14,911 nucleotides of DNA, taken from contig JALLAZ010000485.1 of assembly GCA_036939755.1 (NCBI GenBank), forward strand, positions 1-14,911, read 5' to 3'. This DNA comes from Stephanodiscus triporus (lineage: Eukaryota; Bacillariophyta; Thalassiosirophyceae; Thalassiosirales; Thalassiosiraceae). Position 1 is the stretch's first letter. Every line of letters starts with the position of its first letter. Both the position numbers and the translations under genes were made by a program. Positions 1 through 7,763 of the stretch are shown piece after piece. The notes beneath the pieces were generated by a model, which searched no databases, was not told the origin of the DNA, and saw nothing but the letters and a program-made list of their open reading frames with translations.

Positions 1-13
1 GGGTACCAAAAAA

Positions 14-57
14 GGCTACGAATAACCAAATTGAAGGTTACGAGTCACCAAATTGTT
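14..57. repeat. 22-bp imperfect tandem duplication
   Basis: Two adjacent 22-bp units (14-35 and 36-57) share the pattern GGYTACGARTMACCAAATTG followed by AA or TT. Five positions differ between the copies. It lies upstream of the decayed retroelement and could be part of its 5' untranslated or terminal region, but no terminal repeat partner is visible in the window. Confidence 0.6.
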
Positions 58-298
58 TACTGCATTGCATAACACTCTGTAAACATAATGGTTGAAACCC
101 GATGGTTACGATCAGCTAATTCTGGGTTTCTGATGCAACAAGATTTCTTTGGGCAAGAAGTAAGACCCGAATGACATCAATGACAAATTGTCAGCAAATG
201 AATGCAGATACAAGATTGATTTGACAGAATCAAAGAAGAAAGCTCAAGTATTTTGAATCAGAGGAGCTCAGTATTCAAGTGTCATTGCAACTACTCAG

Positions 299-716
299 AT
301 GAAATACATATCGAGAGGGGTAAATCTCACATGCAAGAAGCTATTCGAGGAGATGCACAATCAGTGGCGCATTGCAGGAAACAAATCTCACGATGAGAAG
401 AATTCTAACAATGAAGATGAGGTGGTAGCAACAGCCACTGGGAAAGAAGGTGGAGGAAAGAAGAAACCATATGTTAATCTGGATAAGGATTAGACTTGCA
501 ACAATGGTCACTGCAAGAAGAAGGGTTATGTGGAAAACAAATGCTGGAAGAACAATCCGGACTTCAAAGCTCACAAAAAAGCAAGCAGAAAAGAAATCCA
601 AAAAAGCAACAGCAGCAATCGAGGATGAGATGATCCTATCTGTGCAGGAATTTGGTATTAACGATGCAGTAGTCCCGATCGACAAAAGCATTGTATTCTT
701 GGAGAATGTCTTCTAA
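299..716 (+). pseudogene. Remnant of copia gag with a damaged zinc knuckle
   Basis: From 299 the frame reads a basic, Gly/Lys-rich gag-like stretch (GNKSHDEKN..., GKEGGGKKK) up to a TAG at 491-493. Directly after that stop, the same frame reads CNNGHCKKKGYVENKCW, which aligns with a retroviral-type CCHC knuckle. Its histidine position is tyrosine, and the spacing before the second cysteine is four residues instead of two. Around 590-620 the likely reading moves to another frame (MILSVQEFGINDAVV) and ends at a TAA near 714-716. It is a nucleic-acid-binding capsid remnant and cannot be translated as one protein. It is assigned to copia because of what follows. Confidence 0.65.
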
Positions 717-871
717 GACGAGGATGAGGAATCTGATGTCGATGCAGCACTCAAACCGGATGAAGATGGGAATTATGACCTGGATCTGAATCTCAGTGTG
801 ATTGCAAATGTCATTACAGACACTGACTTTATGACTGGTGCTCATGTTCTTGATTCTCAAGACATTTGATT

Positions 872-1237
872 GCAGACACAGGTCAGACTAGTGTTCACAC
901 TCGAGGATTTGCATGCAAAACAATTCAACCTGACTGCGAGATGGATATTCCAGTAACTTACATCGATAAGAATGGAACTTAAAAGTTTGATGTCTTTCTT
1001 GGAGACGTTCATACAAATGAGAAGTTTCATTACAACCTTTTCAGTGTGGTAAAGATGCTGTTAAAGGGATACAAGTTGGAAGGGGACAAACACGATCGAT
1101 CGTGTTTGACATTCTCATTCACACACAAAATGTACTGCTATACTGCACTCAATTCGCCAAATCATTGGAGGATAAAACAGCCAATGCAGTCATTCAAAGC
1201 AACAAAAGCAGTGAGAAAATTGCGAAACCAATTTTGA
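872..1237 (+). pseudogene. Remnant of copia aspartic protease
   Basis: The frame through 872 reads ADTGQTSVHT, with the catalytic Asp-Thr-Gly triplet at 875-883. This is the usual copia protease active-site context of an ADTG followed by a small/polar run. Downstream the same frame gives DVFLGDVHTNEKFHYNLFSV, resembling the second half of the protease (a loop and the NLFSV/NLLSV strand found before gag-pre-integrase). An in-frame TAA interrupts it near 979-981. The frame is lost before the gag-pre-integrase region, which lies in a different frame from about 1200. Confidence 0.65.
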
Positions 1238-2161
1238 AGGTGTACATCAAGCGTATTCACAAATGCTTGGGTCATGTTAGCAAGGCCTCAACATGCAAGA
1301 TTGCAGAGCAACTTGGAATGACGTTGTCTCAAACTGGATTCCAGACCTGCGAAGCTTGTGCAATCAGAAAGGCACAGCAATGCAACATCTCGAAGGAAGT
1401 AACTGGCGACAAAGCAATCACATTCAACGGAAGAGTTGGCCATGACTTGTTGAAGATCAAAGCTCCTGAGGGAATGGAAGTGCACATTCACAAATCTAAC
1501 TGGCATATTTTGGTTGATGAAATGTCAGGATTCAAAAGGAGCACATTCTTTGAAACAAAAGGTGGCATTATCGATTACATGTGCAATCTAATGCACTCAG
1601 AAGCTGAGCGTGGCCATCCAATTTGAGTCTTGCGCCAAGACAACGCTGGCAAAATTGTTAAGTTGGTCAAGACAGCCAAGGGCAAGGATTGGATGCTTAA
1701 TTTTGACGTTGAATATACTGCTCAAAAATACCTCAGCAGAATTCTCATGCGGAGACTTCATTCACTATCATCGCGGCTCAAGCACATTGTAGTTTAATGC
1801 CCCGCAAGTTCCAAATGAGGAGCGGTTCAAATTGTGGCCAGAAGCAGCCAAGGCAGCCACCCATCTCAACAACTTGATTCCTGTGACTATTGACGATGTC
1901 ATTAAAACACATTGGGAGTGGGCTGGGTATGAAGTTCCTAAATGGACGAAGAATCTTCGCACTTTTTGGCGAAGCAGGTATTGTCAAAGAGGGCAAGCAA
2001 TGGAAAGTCCTTGACAGGGAAATAACTATGATGTTTGTGGGATACAGTGAAAATCATGCTGAGATGGTTGTCAGGATGTATCATCGGGAGACAGTTGCAT
2101 TGCACAGACACGAGATGTGATCTGGATGGGATGGATGTTCCATCCAGATCTTCATTTATAA
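1200..2161 (+). pseudogene. Remnant of copia gag-pre-integrase and integrase, with the DDE residues still recognisable
   Basis: The gag-pre-integrase finger is intact: His codons at 1258 and 1273 and Cys codons at 1348 and 1357 give H-x4-H-x24-C-x2-C. The integrase core starts near 1500. The first catalytic Asp is at 1516-1518 (LVDEMSG) and the second at 1639-1641 (RQDNAG). Between them lies an in-frame TGA at 1624-1626. The frame then shifts near 1720, and the Glu appears at 1752-1754 in PQQNSHAE. A further shift near 1800 gives FKLWPEAAKAATHLNNLIPVT. Another near 1965 gives EAGIVKEGKQWK and MMFVGYSENHAEMV. A last one near 2105 gives TRDVIWMGWMF. At least four frame changes and one stop make it nonfunctional. 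Confidence 0.85.
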
Positions 2162-2302
2162 TAGTAGTGTAGTTGCCAGGTAGAAATGAATTCATCCATC
2201 AGCCAAGTCACTAAAAATACATACCCTGTTCAAATAACATAAGAGAAAGAAGTCTTGTGAAAAAAGCAAATGTCACCTATTATAGACTTTTGAATGGTAT
2301 CA

Positions 2303-3916
2303 TTAGACATCCATCTCAACGTCCTTAAATTGGTCTCTCGCCGCGCCACACTGTGGACAAGTGAAGCCACTAGGGAAGAATTTTGCTTCCCTTCCAGCGG
2401 CGATGAACAGGGTGTACCCACAATTGCCGCATTCCTTTGCCATCGCAGCCCCCGTTGATGGACCTCCGTCGTCCTTATCATTGTCCTCGGGTTCCCGATT
2501 GAAATCCTCATCTTTAATCAACTTATCGGGATCGATGTTCGCGTTGGGATCGATCAAATTTCCATCCTTATCAATAGTGTCTCTCAGCTCTTGCCTCCTA
2601 CGCTCTTCTGCGGCAAATTTTTCTCGTGCAGCATCTTGTTCTTCTTTTTCCCAGAGTTCGTCACGGCTTAAAAACCCAAGTGCTTTCGTCTCCTCGAAGA
2701 TGCTGGTGGCAGTCTCTTTGTCCAAGCCAAGGACCTTCCACCCCTCGGTCATCTTTTTTTGGCCTTCACCGGCCTCAGCAACAGCGTCTCTGTAAGCTGA
2801 CTCAGCCATTTCCCTACAAAGAGGGATTGGACAACATGGTTAAAAATGAGGAGCAAAAATTCCATAGGACAAACCAAACAGACACAATGAATCCAGTATG
2901 ATTGCTTACTTTTGCTGCTGCAACACAGGTTCGATTCCACCAAACATTGTCGACAGCTGCTTGATCAGAGGAGCCGTCTTCTTCTTGGCTGATTCGTCTT
3001 TGAAGACGTGCTCAGAGTAGAAAAGTACCTTGGCAGCGATTGCCATGCTCCTCGGGTTTTCTCTACACGCCGTGACGAAAATATCAGCGGCCTCGTCGTC
3101 GGAAATTTTCATCATGGTCAGGAGATACGCGAGGGAGCTGACGGACTTGGGAGTGATGCTCACCTGCGTGCAGTACGCCACGGCGATGCGCTTCACAAGC
3201 TGAGAGTTGATGTAGCTCGGCGCTCCATTGAACCAAAGTTTCTTCTTGTAGTCTTTGTAGGTAGACTCCATGGATTCATAGTCACCCACATGATAAGTAA
3301 TGTCTTTCGCAGCTTTCTCGTAGAGGGCATCGGCCTTATCGCCGAGCTTACCGAAAGCAATGTCCGAAACCTTTTTCAGGGCGAGGTAAGCCACAAAGGC
3401 CGGCACGAGTATGGTGATAGTGACATCGGCGAAGTCTTTTCCCTTCACTAAGAGAAGGGGGTTCTTCACATAGCGCATCATCCCACCCGAAGCCTTTGTC
3501 TGTTCTCTCTTCAACTTCTTCGCATGCTGACGCTTCAATATTTCATTATTCAACAGAGGATCGACAGCGGCAGCAACTTCCTCACCAGCCTCCTCGAACG
3601 CGAAATCATCGCCGTAGATGTCCGAGGCGGAGACAGAGCTCGTTAGGGTGACAGTTGCGGCGGGAGAGCCGTCAGGGACACGAATTACCGGCGACGAGGA
3701 TACAGCATTCCGCAACGCGCCAGCGGCATCTTTATAAGTTGAACCCTCACCAAGAATCGATTCGAAATAATCACTACCCTCCGGAGTTGTTGCCATGCGC
3801 CTCGTAGACGGAGCCGATTGACGAACGGAGGATAAAGAAGATTGGATGGAAAACGAATCCACGAATGAGGCTCCGGCTAGGAGCACCGCGGTCGTGGCGC
3901 TGGACGAGAATCTCAT
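2303..3916 (-). CDS. Putative plastid membrane protein with C-terminal rubredoxin-like domain, join of complement(2303..2813, 2910..3916)
   Basis: The start at 3916 opens a signal-peptide-like N-terminus (MRFSSSATTAVLLAGASFVDSF) with a phenylalanine near the expected cleavage point, as in diatom plastid presequences. Exon 1 ends with AA of a lysine codon at 2910. A GTAAGC donor and TTTGTAG acceptor bound a 96-nt intron (2814-2909). Exon 2 restores AAG and runs in frame to TAA at 2303, giving 505 residues. A hydrophobic segment at about 164-182 could span a membrane. A helical region of unknown family follows (about 190-400), with a charged, Glu/Arg-rich helix near 385-415 and an acidic linker near 435-455. 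Residues 464-491 carry CGNCGYT...CPQCG, then DQF: the rubredoxin-like iron or zinc site. Canonical rubredoxins have about 29 residues between the two Cys pairs; here there are 20. Function is unknown; electron transfer or photosystem assembly is a guess from other plastid rubredoxins. Confidence 0.8.
2814..2909 (-). other. Spliceosomal intron of the rubredoxin-like gene
   Basis: On the minus strand the 96-nt interval starts GTAAGC and ends TTTGTAG. It splits a lysine codon after two bases. Without splicing, exon 1 ends immediately in TAA (2906-2908). With splicing, the 3' open frame carrying the four cysteines is joined in phase. Confidence 0.8.
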
Positions 3917-4433
3917 CTTCGTGGAATCGATATAATATCTCCTTCGCCTCGGTGAAGTAATGGATACTGTTATCAGTTGTCACCTCAATGAACGAGAGGG
4001 GTCCGAGAGACGGGGAGTGATGTCTCAGTGAGAGTCCCCTCCACGTGTGAACCCCAGAAAAATCCGTCTGTCGTGTCCGACATTTGCATTTACTGGACAT
4101 ACACTACGACAGTACGAAACGTACATACGTACATTTTAGGACTCTCTCACAACATAAATCATGTCTCACAACCCTCCATCCGAATTGTTGTTGGTGAGGG
4201 TTTGAAGAACGTCAAAAATAAAAAATTAGGTGTGTAAACAATGTCCTAACTATCTTAACGAAGATGTGAATTCAACCAATCGGCAAGAGCCTCCCGTAGA
4301 CTATAATTGTTATCGTCTACATTCGTTGGATTAGGCATTCACCACTGTTTAGTCAGAAATTACACCAATCGGCCGTAGCCCTCAGACGTTGGCTTGTCCG
4401 CCTGGCACAAGACTTTAGAATTCCATGAGTAAT
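3917..4433. other. Intergenic spacer between two co-oriented minus-strand genes
   Basis: This 517-base stretch should hold the 3' untranslated region of the HPF gene and the promoter and leader of the rubredoxin-like gene. No convincing gene is visible. A short ACGTAC/GTACAT-rich patch lies near 4115-4135. Two related fragments sharing ACCAATCGG occur near 4274 and 4365. No clear TATA box or polyadenylation signal could be assigned. Confidence 0.5.
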
Positions 4434-5549
4434 CTATTGCTCGGGCTGAATGAGACCAACCCCGCCAGCATTCCTCTTGTAAACGACACTAACTTCGTTG
4501 GTTTCTTCATCACGGAAGACGTAAAAGTCATGATCAATGTAGTCAAGTGCGAAAATAGCTTCCTTAATGGAGATCGGCTTACTCAAGTCAAAACTTAATT
4601 ATGGAACAGAGTTGCAGAGGGAGAAAGTGAGCATTTCATACACCCGCACGTGAGTAAGATATTCATTGAAAAGAGTAATTCGCCATCTCACCTCTTGACC
4701 TTCGTAATCACGGCTTGCTCAGGGTCCATGAATGAGGCGTCTTCCTCAGCATCGAGCGATGCATTATCAACATCTGTATCCAATTCAGCAATCGAGTCTA
4801 ACACGTCAGCGAGGTTCTCTCCCATATGCGGACCGCCATGGTAGCCGTTCAATCGGCGTTCTTTGTACTTGCGGAGCTTCCTTGCCTGTCAACAATAATT
4901 GTTCAGATTACAGCCAAACGATTTTGGTTCGGCTATTGATGGAGCGTCAATGTAAAATAAAATAATGATATTGTTTTTAGGAACTCACAAGTCGGTCGGC
5001 TACCGAGTCAATAGAAGCATACATGTCGGGGCTGGTTTCAGCGACACGGAATGTGGTGCCCTTCAATGTAGTCACGACCTCGGCAGTGTGGCAATTCTCA
5101 ACCTAGGATGACAAATCAGAAGAAATAGACGGTTGGCAATGTTTGGAGCATCCCAATCATACACACACAAACATGTTGAGGGCAGGAAAAATCAGATCCA
5201 CAACATGTATCCGAGCGCCTCCCCCCGTCAAAGTTATCAACCATCTAGCAGCCCGTCAGTAATTCATTATATTCACCTTTGGATTCTTATTGACTGTCAA
5301 AAATACATCGCAGTGCGACACCCCAGAGACGGATGATAGTTTTCCTAACGTGCGATCCAATTTCAGATTGACGTAGTCAGAGAGTGCGGTTGTCAAATCG
5401 ACGTTATCGCCGGTAATGGTAATAGGAACCTTCACGGGCGAGGACATGTGAAGGCCCGTGATGGGATTCGCTGTCGAGTATCGGGGGACAGGTGAAAAGG
5501 CCGACGAGGTGGCCATCGTAGAGAAGAGGATTGCTAGAGGGGCACGCAT
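4434..5549 (-). CDS. hpf: Plastid-type long ribosome hibernation promoting factor (HPF/RaiA/PSRP1), join of complement(4434..4581, 4692..4885, 4989..5102, 5277..5549)
   Basis: Four exons give a 242-residue protein. The chosen start at 5549 begins MRAPLAILFSTMATSSAFSP, a signal peptide with an ASAFAP-like motif (SSAFSP), indicating secondary-plastid import. Residues about 41-150 form the N-terminal S30AE domain (ITITGDNVDLTTALSDYVN, then HCDVFLTVNKNPK, then HTAEVVTTLKGTTFRV and the DMYASIDSVADRL helix). A charged linker follows. The last exon encodes the C-terminal dimerisation domain of long HPFs: KPISIKEAIFALDYIDHDFYVFRD, then EVSVVYKR and GLIQPE. Family knowledge: the N-terminal domain occupies the ribosomal mRNA/tRNA channel and the C-terminal domain pairs inactive ribosomes. 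Introns of 174, 103 and 110 nt have GTGAAT, GTGAGT and GTGAGA donors and AG acceptors, with phases 0, 0 and 2. The frame stays open to 5723, but the upstream part lacks targeting character. Confidence 0.92.
4582..4691 (-). other. HPF gene intron 3
   Basis: The 110-nt interval has donor AAGAG|GTGAGA and acceptor GACTTGAG|TAAGCC, in phase 2. Splicing makes a serine codon at the junction and opens the C-terminal dimerisation domain. Without it the frame hits a TGA within the donor. The acceptor has a weak polypyrimidine tract. Confidence 0.8.
4886..4988 (-). other. HPF gene intron 2
   Basis: The 103-nt interval has donor CTT|GTGAGT and acceptor TTGACAG|GCAAGG, in phase 0. It joins SVADRL to ARKLRKYKERR, the end of the long helix of the S30AE domain. 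Confidence 0.85.
5103..5276 (-). other. HPF gene intron 1
   Basis: The 174-nt interval has donor AAAG|GTGAAT and acceptor ATCCTAG|GTTGAG, in phase 0. It joins NKNPK to VENCHTAEVV, which restores S30AE domain continuity. Confidence 0.85.
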
Positions 5550-5818
5550 GGTGGATCGAATGTCGGCACTGAAACCCTGGTTGTCGTTGAGTGATGTGAT
5601 TGTTTTGTTTTTTTTGTGATGTGGTACTACGAGTTGTGTCAGCTTCCTGCGAGCAGCACATCGCGCAGCTGTTGTTGACAGACCCAGAGATCTTTGTGGA
5701 ATTCTCGTCTTGGAGAGAGACATTCATATGAAGTCCAGCGTACGATATGGTGTATTAGTAAAACGAGTGAAGCGAACCCGGCTGCCTGTTTACAACGTTT
5801 GACCTCAATTTACCACCC
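5550..5818. other. Upstream region of the HPF gene
   Basis: This interval should contain the HPF leader and promoter on the minus strand. A run of A and AC on the minus strand (T-rich on + near 5601-5618) is the only compositional feature seen. The region up to 5723 is open in the HPF frame but lacks presequence character, so I treat it as 5' untranslated. No other gene is visible. Confidence 0.4.
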
Positions 5819-5959
5819 CCAAATTGAAGGCAAATTCACCGCGACTCCTGGTGGGAACATAATATTTCATGTTTGCAAGGAATAGTTTTTAATGAAGTCA
5901 ATGCAACCATAAAATAGTTTGTGGCACCAATGGAAGTTGTGAATTTGCCCTCTATTTGG
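5819..5959. repeat. Inverted repeat with 21-bp arms (19/21 match)
   Basis: The arm at 5819-5839 (CCAAATTGAAGGCAAATTCAC) is matched in reverse complement by 5939-5959, with two mismatches. About 99 bases lie between. It could be a foldback or MITE-like element, or the remains of one. No target-site duplication was established. Confidence 0.6.
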
Positions 5960-6495
5960 AGTGGAGGTGGCTGGAATGGGGTGAGGAAAGATATTTGTGG
6001 TTGTTGCAACTTTACTTATGCTTATGATGATTCGAAATAATTTTGAATTTGCATAAGTAAGTACAAGTCAAAAACCACTTCTGTGACCGGTCTCAAAATT
6101 GGACCACTTTCGGGACCTTAGGGTTTTCAGTCACATGAAGTGATGTAGCTGGCCATTTTGAGAGCTACAAAGCCAGGATTTTGCCCCTCTATGTTTGAAG
6201 AGCACGTATGTGTGGTATTAAATAAGAACAATGTCGCCACGCCCAACAACTCAAAAAATACTGTCAAACAAGATTAACAATCTCATTTTACCTATCTTGA
6301 AAATTTTAAATGCCATGCCATGGTTTTTTGGTGCTCTTTTGGACGTGCCACCGTGCCAGCTTCCCGAAAGACAAAGCGGAAGGAAGCCGCCGAAGATTCA
6401 AGCGGACGAGATCCTTCGCCCTCATCCCTTTTACTCGACAATAACAAAAACAAGGGGAAAAGTATGTGGCCAAACTGAGGCCAGAGTCAGTAAAA
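5960..6495. other. Gene-poor interval with a possible decayed coding fragment
   Basis: No intact gene is visible. A small imperfect inverted repeat is present (CACTTCTGTGAC near 6076 with GTCACATGAAGTG near 6131). At 6341-6478 the + strand has one frame with protein-like composition reading TVPASRKTKRKEAAEDSSG and ending in SMWPN and a stop. It includes a basic cluster like a nuclear localisation signal, but has no start and no recognised family. Confidence 0.35.
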
Positions 6496-6620
6496 TTAGA
6501 GGGGGAACCCAATTTCAGAAGGGGGGAATGCGCAGGGGGCCTCATTTTTACACCACTTTTTTAAACCTTCTTGCGCGCATGGAAGGTTTTTCCCCCTCTG
6601 AAAATGGGCTCCCCCTCTAA
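6496..6620. repeat. Nested foldback element: outer G/C-rich arms around an inner hairpin
   Basis: The left arm (6496-6528) begins TTAGAGGGGGAACCCAATTT and the right arm (6587-6620) ends ATGGGCTCCCCCTCTAA. They are imperfect reverse complements over about 33 bp. Inside, AAACCTTC (6563-6570) pairs perfectly with GAAGGTTT (6582-6589) across an 11-base loop, overlapping the start of the right arm. This looks like a small nonautonomous foldback element or a structured element. It has no coding potential I trust. Confidence 0.65.
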
Positions 6621-7640
6621 GTAGGAATAACCCTGAGGCAAACTCCAGCTGGTTTTCACAATGTCATTGCCATGGCCAATGTAATTTTTTTGCTATCATT
6701 TTTGTTGTCATCGTCCTTCCATCGGAGGGGAAGGGATCATCGTCTTTCTGACAAGAACCCGCTCGTCTTGTGGGTGCGCTAGTAGCATACGCAAGCCCCA
6801 ATGGACAAGCATCTGTTGTAGTCCCCCCTTCCTCCGCTGCCCAATGTAAGCACCCCCTCCGCACATTGGGATGCATTGAACCCGGCCTGCTTCCCTCCTC
6901 CTCCCCTTCCTCCTCCCCATCCTCCGCCATTGTCATCTATGTTGTCCTCCTCCTCTCCTCCTCCTCCTGCAATGCACAATCTCCCTACGTCCCTCCTCCT
7001 TCTGACAATGCCACTCATGTCATTATCTTCTTCTTCATTGTCATCATGACCCTCTGCCCACTCCTGCTCCAGCCGCAGTCATCATGACCCAGAGATGTGG
7101 AGTAGGATGCCTGATGGCGGAGTTGGACGCAACAGAGTGATTCTCCCGTGCCGAGGAGGGAGCGTGGCCGGAATGACTTGTGCTTGTTATTGCTGTCATC
7201 ATAGTCATTGCTGTTGATGTCATTGAGGGCAGTTGTTGTCCTAGCTGACATGAAGCTTGTGAGAGACTTGGGTGTAAGCCACACGTTGACAAGGGTGTGG
7301 ACGTGTGCTCTTCCAGCCGGCCCCTGGGGAGTTGAAACTCTTTGTTGCATTGTGAAGCTGAGCCACCAAGTGACAATGTGTTTAGGCATTGTGCACTTAC
7401 TGGCAGCCGTGCAGCAGATTGCAGTGGCGGCAGTTGGCTTGCAGGCATGTGGCATTGTTGGGGGAGGGAGCAGCCGACCTCTTTTTGCCTCTTATGTCTC
7501 TTATGCCTGCCATGAAGGCTCATGAGATGAGGAAAATCAGTTAAAACAAGATCGGTAAATTTTTTTGCTACCAAAAATGCACATTTTGTTAGCGCAGTCC
7601 AGAAGGGGGTGCTGCAAAAAAATCAAAAAATAAAACTCTG
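6621..7640. other. Noncoding interval with a pyrimidine-rich tract
   Basis: No gene is recognised. From about 6815 to 7080 the + strand is strongly C/T rich, with repeated CCTCCTC units (densest at about 6890-6970). That bias keeps frames open without protein-like content. The part from about 7100 to 7540 has open frames on both strands whose translations are low in charged residues and match no family I recognise. Confidence 0.45.
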
Positions 7641-7659
7641 CCAATGCTCGGCTTTGGGG

Positions 7660-7763
7660 CTTTGGCCAGCAATGAAGGAATGGGTGGCCAAAGAAGGTCA
7701 AACACTCAAAAAACACATAATGGTCTCTACTTTATGCCTTCTACTTCGCTTTTGTTTGACCTT
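7660..7763. repeat. Two abutting hairpins
   Basis: CTTTGGCCA (7660-7668) is perfectly complementary to TGGCCAAAG (7685-7693) across a 16-base loop. Starting at the next base, AAGGTCAAAC (7694-7703) is perfectly complementary to GTTTGACCTT (7754-7763) across a 50-base loop. The two stems are contiguous. A 74-codon open frame spans them (7644-7868), but its product is not recognised and I do not call it a gene. Confidence 0.5.

Larger units (their letters stand above)
160..2161 (+). mobile_element. Decayed, truncated Ty1/copia-type retrotransposon
   Basis: Protein remnants occur in the Ty1/copia order gag zinc knuckle, aspartic protease, gag-pre-integrase zinc finger, integrase core and integrase C-terminal part. 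They lie on the + strand but are scattered over all three frames with many stops, so the element is dead. Homology breaks off near 2161 after a segment reading TRDVIWMGWMF. No reverse transcriptase or RNase H follows; the next 140 bases lead into the 3' end of a host gene on the other strand. No long terminal repeat pair is visible; the 5' end may lie outside the window. The left boundary is only approximate. Confidence 0.85.

Noticed and set aside
488..496. In-frame stop in gag read as programmed recoding
   Set aside because: Several further stops and frame changes downstream, plus the damaged knuckle, fit simple decay better than recoding.
2361..2795. Plus-strand open frame opposite the rubredoxin-like exon 2
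   Set aside because: It is an antisense shadow: Ser/Leu-rich with no motif, while the minus frame has the four-cysteine domain and joins exon 1 in phase.
3008..3451. Plus-strand open frame opposite exon 1 of the rubredoxin-like gene
   Set aside because: It is an antisense shadow without recognised features; the minus frame carries the presequence and membrane segment.
4274..4395. Pair of ACCAATCGG-containing fragments as a direct repeat
   Set aside because: Similarity is limited to about nine bases plus a loose AGCC context, too short to call a repeat.
5550..5723. N-terminal extension of HPF to an ATG at 5723
   Set aside because: The extra 58 residues would bury the signal peptide and SSAFSP motif internally. 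The ATG at 5549 places them at the N-terminus as plastid import requires.
7015..7574. Overlapping open frames on both strands (146 and 176 codons minus, 105 codons plus)
   Set aside because: They lie in a biased, stop-poor region, contradict one another, and none has a recognisable domain, signal sequence or splice context.
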